Below the pieces are notes generated by a model that made no database searches, had not been told where the DNA came from, and worked only from the letters and a program-made list of their open reading frames with translations. A DNA stretch of 64,000 nt from assembly GCF_030936135.1 (NCBI RefSeq), contig NC_082612.1, positions 13,747,001-13,811,000 on the forward strand. Direction: 5' to 3'. Shown piece by piece: positions 62,901 through 64,000 of the stretch (the first letter of the stretch is position 1; every line of letters begins with the position of its first letter). Made by a program: the position numbers and the translations under genes. Source of the DNA: Gavia stellata. Taxonomy: Eukaryota; Chordata; Aves; Gaviiformes; Gaviidae.

Positions 62901-64000
62901 CCTTTGGGGCTGCAGCCCAAGTCCTCGCTGAATCGCCTTCAAAACAATCTTATTATAGAACTACTGTCCTGGCTCTTATGCACGCACGGGTACGCCTGAG
63001 GGACACGTTCACCCCACAGCAATGCCGCAGAAGGCACTCTATTCTGTATCGTATTACGTTATAAGTTAATTCCAGAGTTTAAAAGGAAGAAAGCTTTGAC
63101 GGGAGCCCCGCCAGCTGACGTGAGCCCTGTGCACTGTGCAGCAGCTGGAGGAAATACAAAGATTAGCACAAAGGTGGTACTTCCAGTGTTGTGTGTTCAG
63201 TCATTTCAAGGTGCAAGAGTTTACCTACTCACAGTGAAAACTTCCTGTTTCCAGTTTTAATCACAGGTTTAAAGCCAGGCCTTCTTCATCAAGCCGGAAC
63301 ACCACCCTCCCGCTCCAAATATTTCTTCGCCTTTCCATTTTTTTTGGTGAAAGCTCTTCCCAACCAATGATGAAATGCCCTGCTGACATCACCGGGAGCA
63401 GCCCTGGGTTGTGTGTCCCGAAAACAGGAGCACAGCCCAGGCAAAAGGTCTCCGCAGGCCGGGAAATGCTCCCTAGTGCCTGGGAGCAGAGCTGTTTACC
63501 AAGAGCACCTCTGCAGCCTGACACTGCTGCTGTTAAGCTCCGAGGAGGGGTTGCACGGCCCTGCCCAGTCCTGGCAGCAGCGCAGGGCCACATGGGCTTC
63601 TGGGTGCCTTCGGCTGTCCAGCCACCGGTGTGCACACCCACCCTCCTTCCACGGTTCCCTCTGGAGCTCTGGCATGGAGGTGAAACCTGGAAGTGGGCTG
63701 GGGGGTGAGTACATGTGTGTGGCTGGGAACTGGTGATGAAAGACGCAACGCTGGCCTCTACACGGCTGCCTCTTGCAAACCACGCCTGCTCCAGGCCCAG
63801 ACGTAGTCTCACCGCAGGAGCCGAGCACCGAGTCAAGCAACTCGGGCTAAGTGCAGCACTTACACAGTTATAGAGCTTCAAACCCAAACTAGTCCAAGCT
63901 TCACTGACAACGCTCTTTGCTCCTGCGCTGCCTGCCAGCTCCCTCATCCTCCTCCTGCGCCCTGAGCCTTCCTGCCCCTAGACCTCCTGCTCCTCCTCCT
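59931..64000 (-). other. MAML3: MAML3 intron upstream of the Gln-rich exon (continues past window)
   Basis: About 4 kb of intron. It contains the large CpG island at 60470-61720, C runs near 60978-60993 and 62630, and a 228-codon ATG-initiated open frame at 63261-63947. The large exon 2 of MAML3 is not present. Confidence 0.8.
60470..61720. promoter_or_regulatory. Intragenic CpG island in MAML3 intron
   Basis: About 1.2 kb of very CpG-dense sequence. It includes GC boxes such as GAGCGGGCGGGTCC near 61104-61113, a run of 16 C near 60978-60993, and a TATTTAAA-like element near 61240. It lies 0.5-1.8 kb upstream of the MAML3 Gln-rich exon in the gene's own direction. Size and composition equal those of the SETD7 promoter island. 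It could be an alternative MAML3 promoter, the promoter of a noncoding RNA, or a developmental regulatory island. Confidence 0.55.

Noticed and set aside
1-64000. CRISPR arrays, prokaryotic operons, tRNA/rRNA genes, endogenous retroviruses
   Set aside because: No regularly spaced repeats, Shine-Dalgarno-linked gene runs, tRNA-like cloverleaf sequences or retroviral gene motifs were seen on either strand.

Overview
This is vertebrate nuclear DNA, most likely avian. Three spliced genes have GT/AG introns and vertebrate-type proteins. Interspersed repeats are sparse. Two of them are 3' ends of CR1 LINEs, the dominant retroposon of birds and other sauropsids, and one is a short hAT-like DNA element. 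I see no bacterial, viral, CRISPR or rRNA/tRNA features. The species cannot be fixed from sequence alone.

Layout from left to right. SETD7 (lysine methyltransferase) lies on the minus strand, truncated by the left edge. Coding exons 1 to 3 are at 10707-10746, 5190-5319 and 1-126, with a strong CpG-island promoter around 9.5-11.1 kb. A gene-poor stretch of about 24 kb follows (11-35 kb). It holds an old CR1 fragment, a striking pair of abutting palindromes at 12.5 kb, CTCF-like motifs and a few weak ORF candidates. MGST2 (microsomal glutathione S-transferase 2) is complete on the plus strand: five coding exons between 35706 and 46480 join without any frame error into 147 codons plus stop. MAML3 (Notch coactivator) lies on the minus strand. 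Its last three coding exons are at 59685-59930, 57418-57505 and 53084-54075, and its 3' UTR runs left to about 49.9 kb. The right 4 kb is MAML3 intron, including a large unexplained CpG island at about 60.5-61.7 kb. As I recall it, the order SETD7(-), MGST2(+), MAML3(-) matches human 4q31.1, so this is conserved synteny.

The three genes are not functionally coupled. SETD7 is a SET-domain methyltransferase, MGST2 an ER-membrane glutathione enzyme of the leukotriene C4 synthase family, and MAML3 a nuclear Notch/CSL coactivator. SETD7 and MGST2 are head to head but about 25 kb apart. MGST2 and MAML3 are tail to tail, with about 3.3 kb between their likely poly(A) sites.

I found no new multi-gene system. 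The items most worth a second look are the intragenic CpG island in MAML3, the double palindrome at 12513-12554, the hAT-like element with an 8-bp target duplication at 51454-51612, G-quadruplex-prone tracts in the SETD7 intron and MAML3 3' UTR, and the changed family signature in MGST2. Exon boundaries were placed by hand from splice dinucleotides, reading frame and remembered human proteins. No alignment or search was run.
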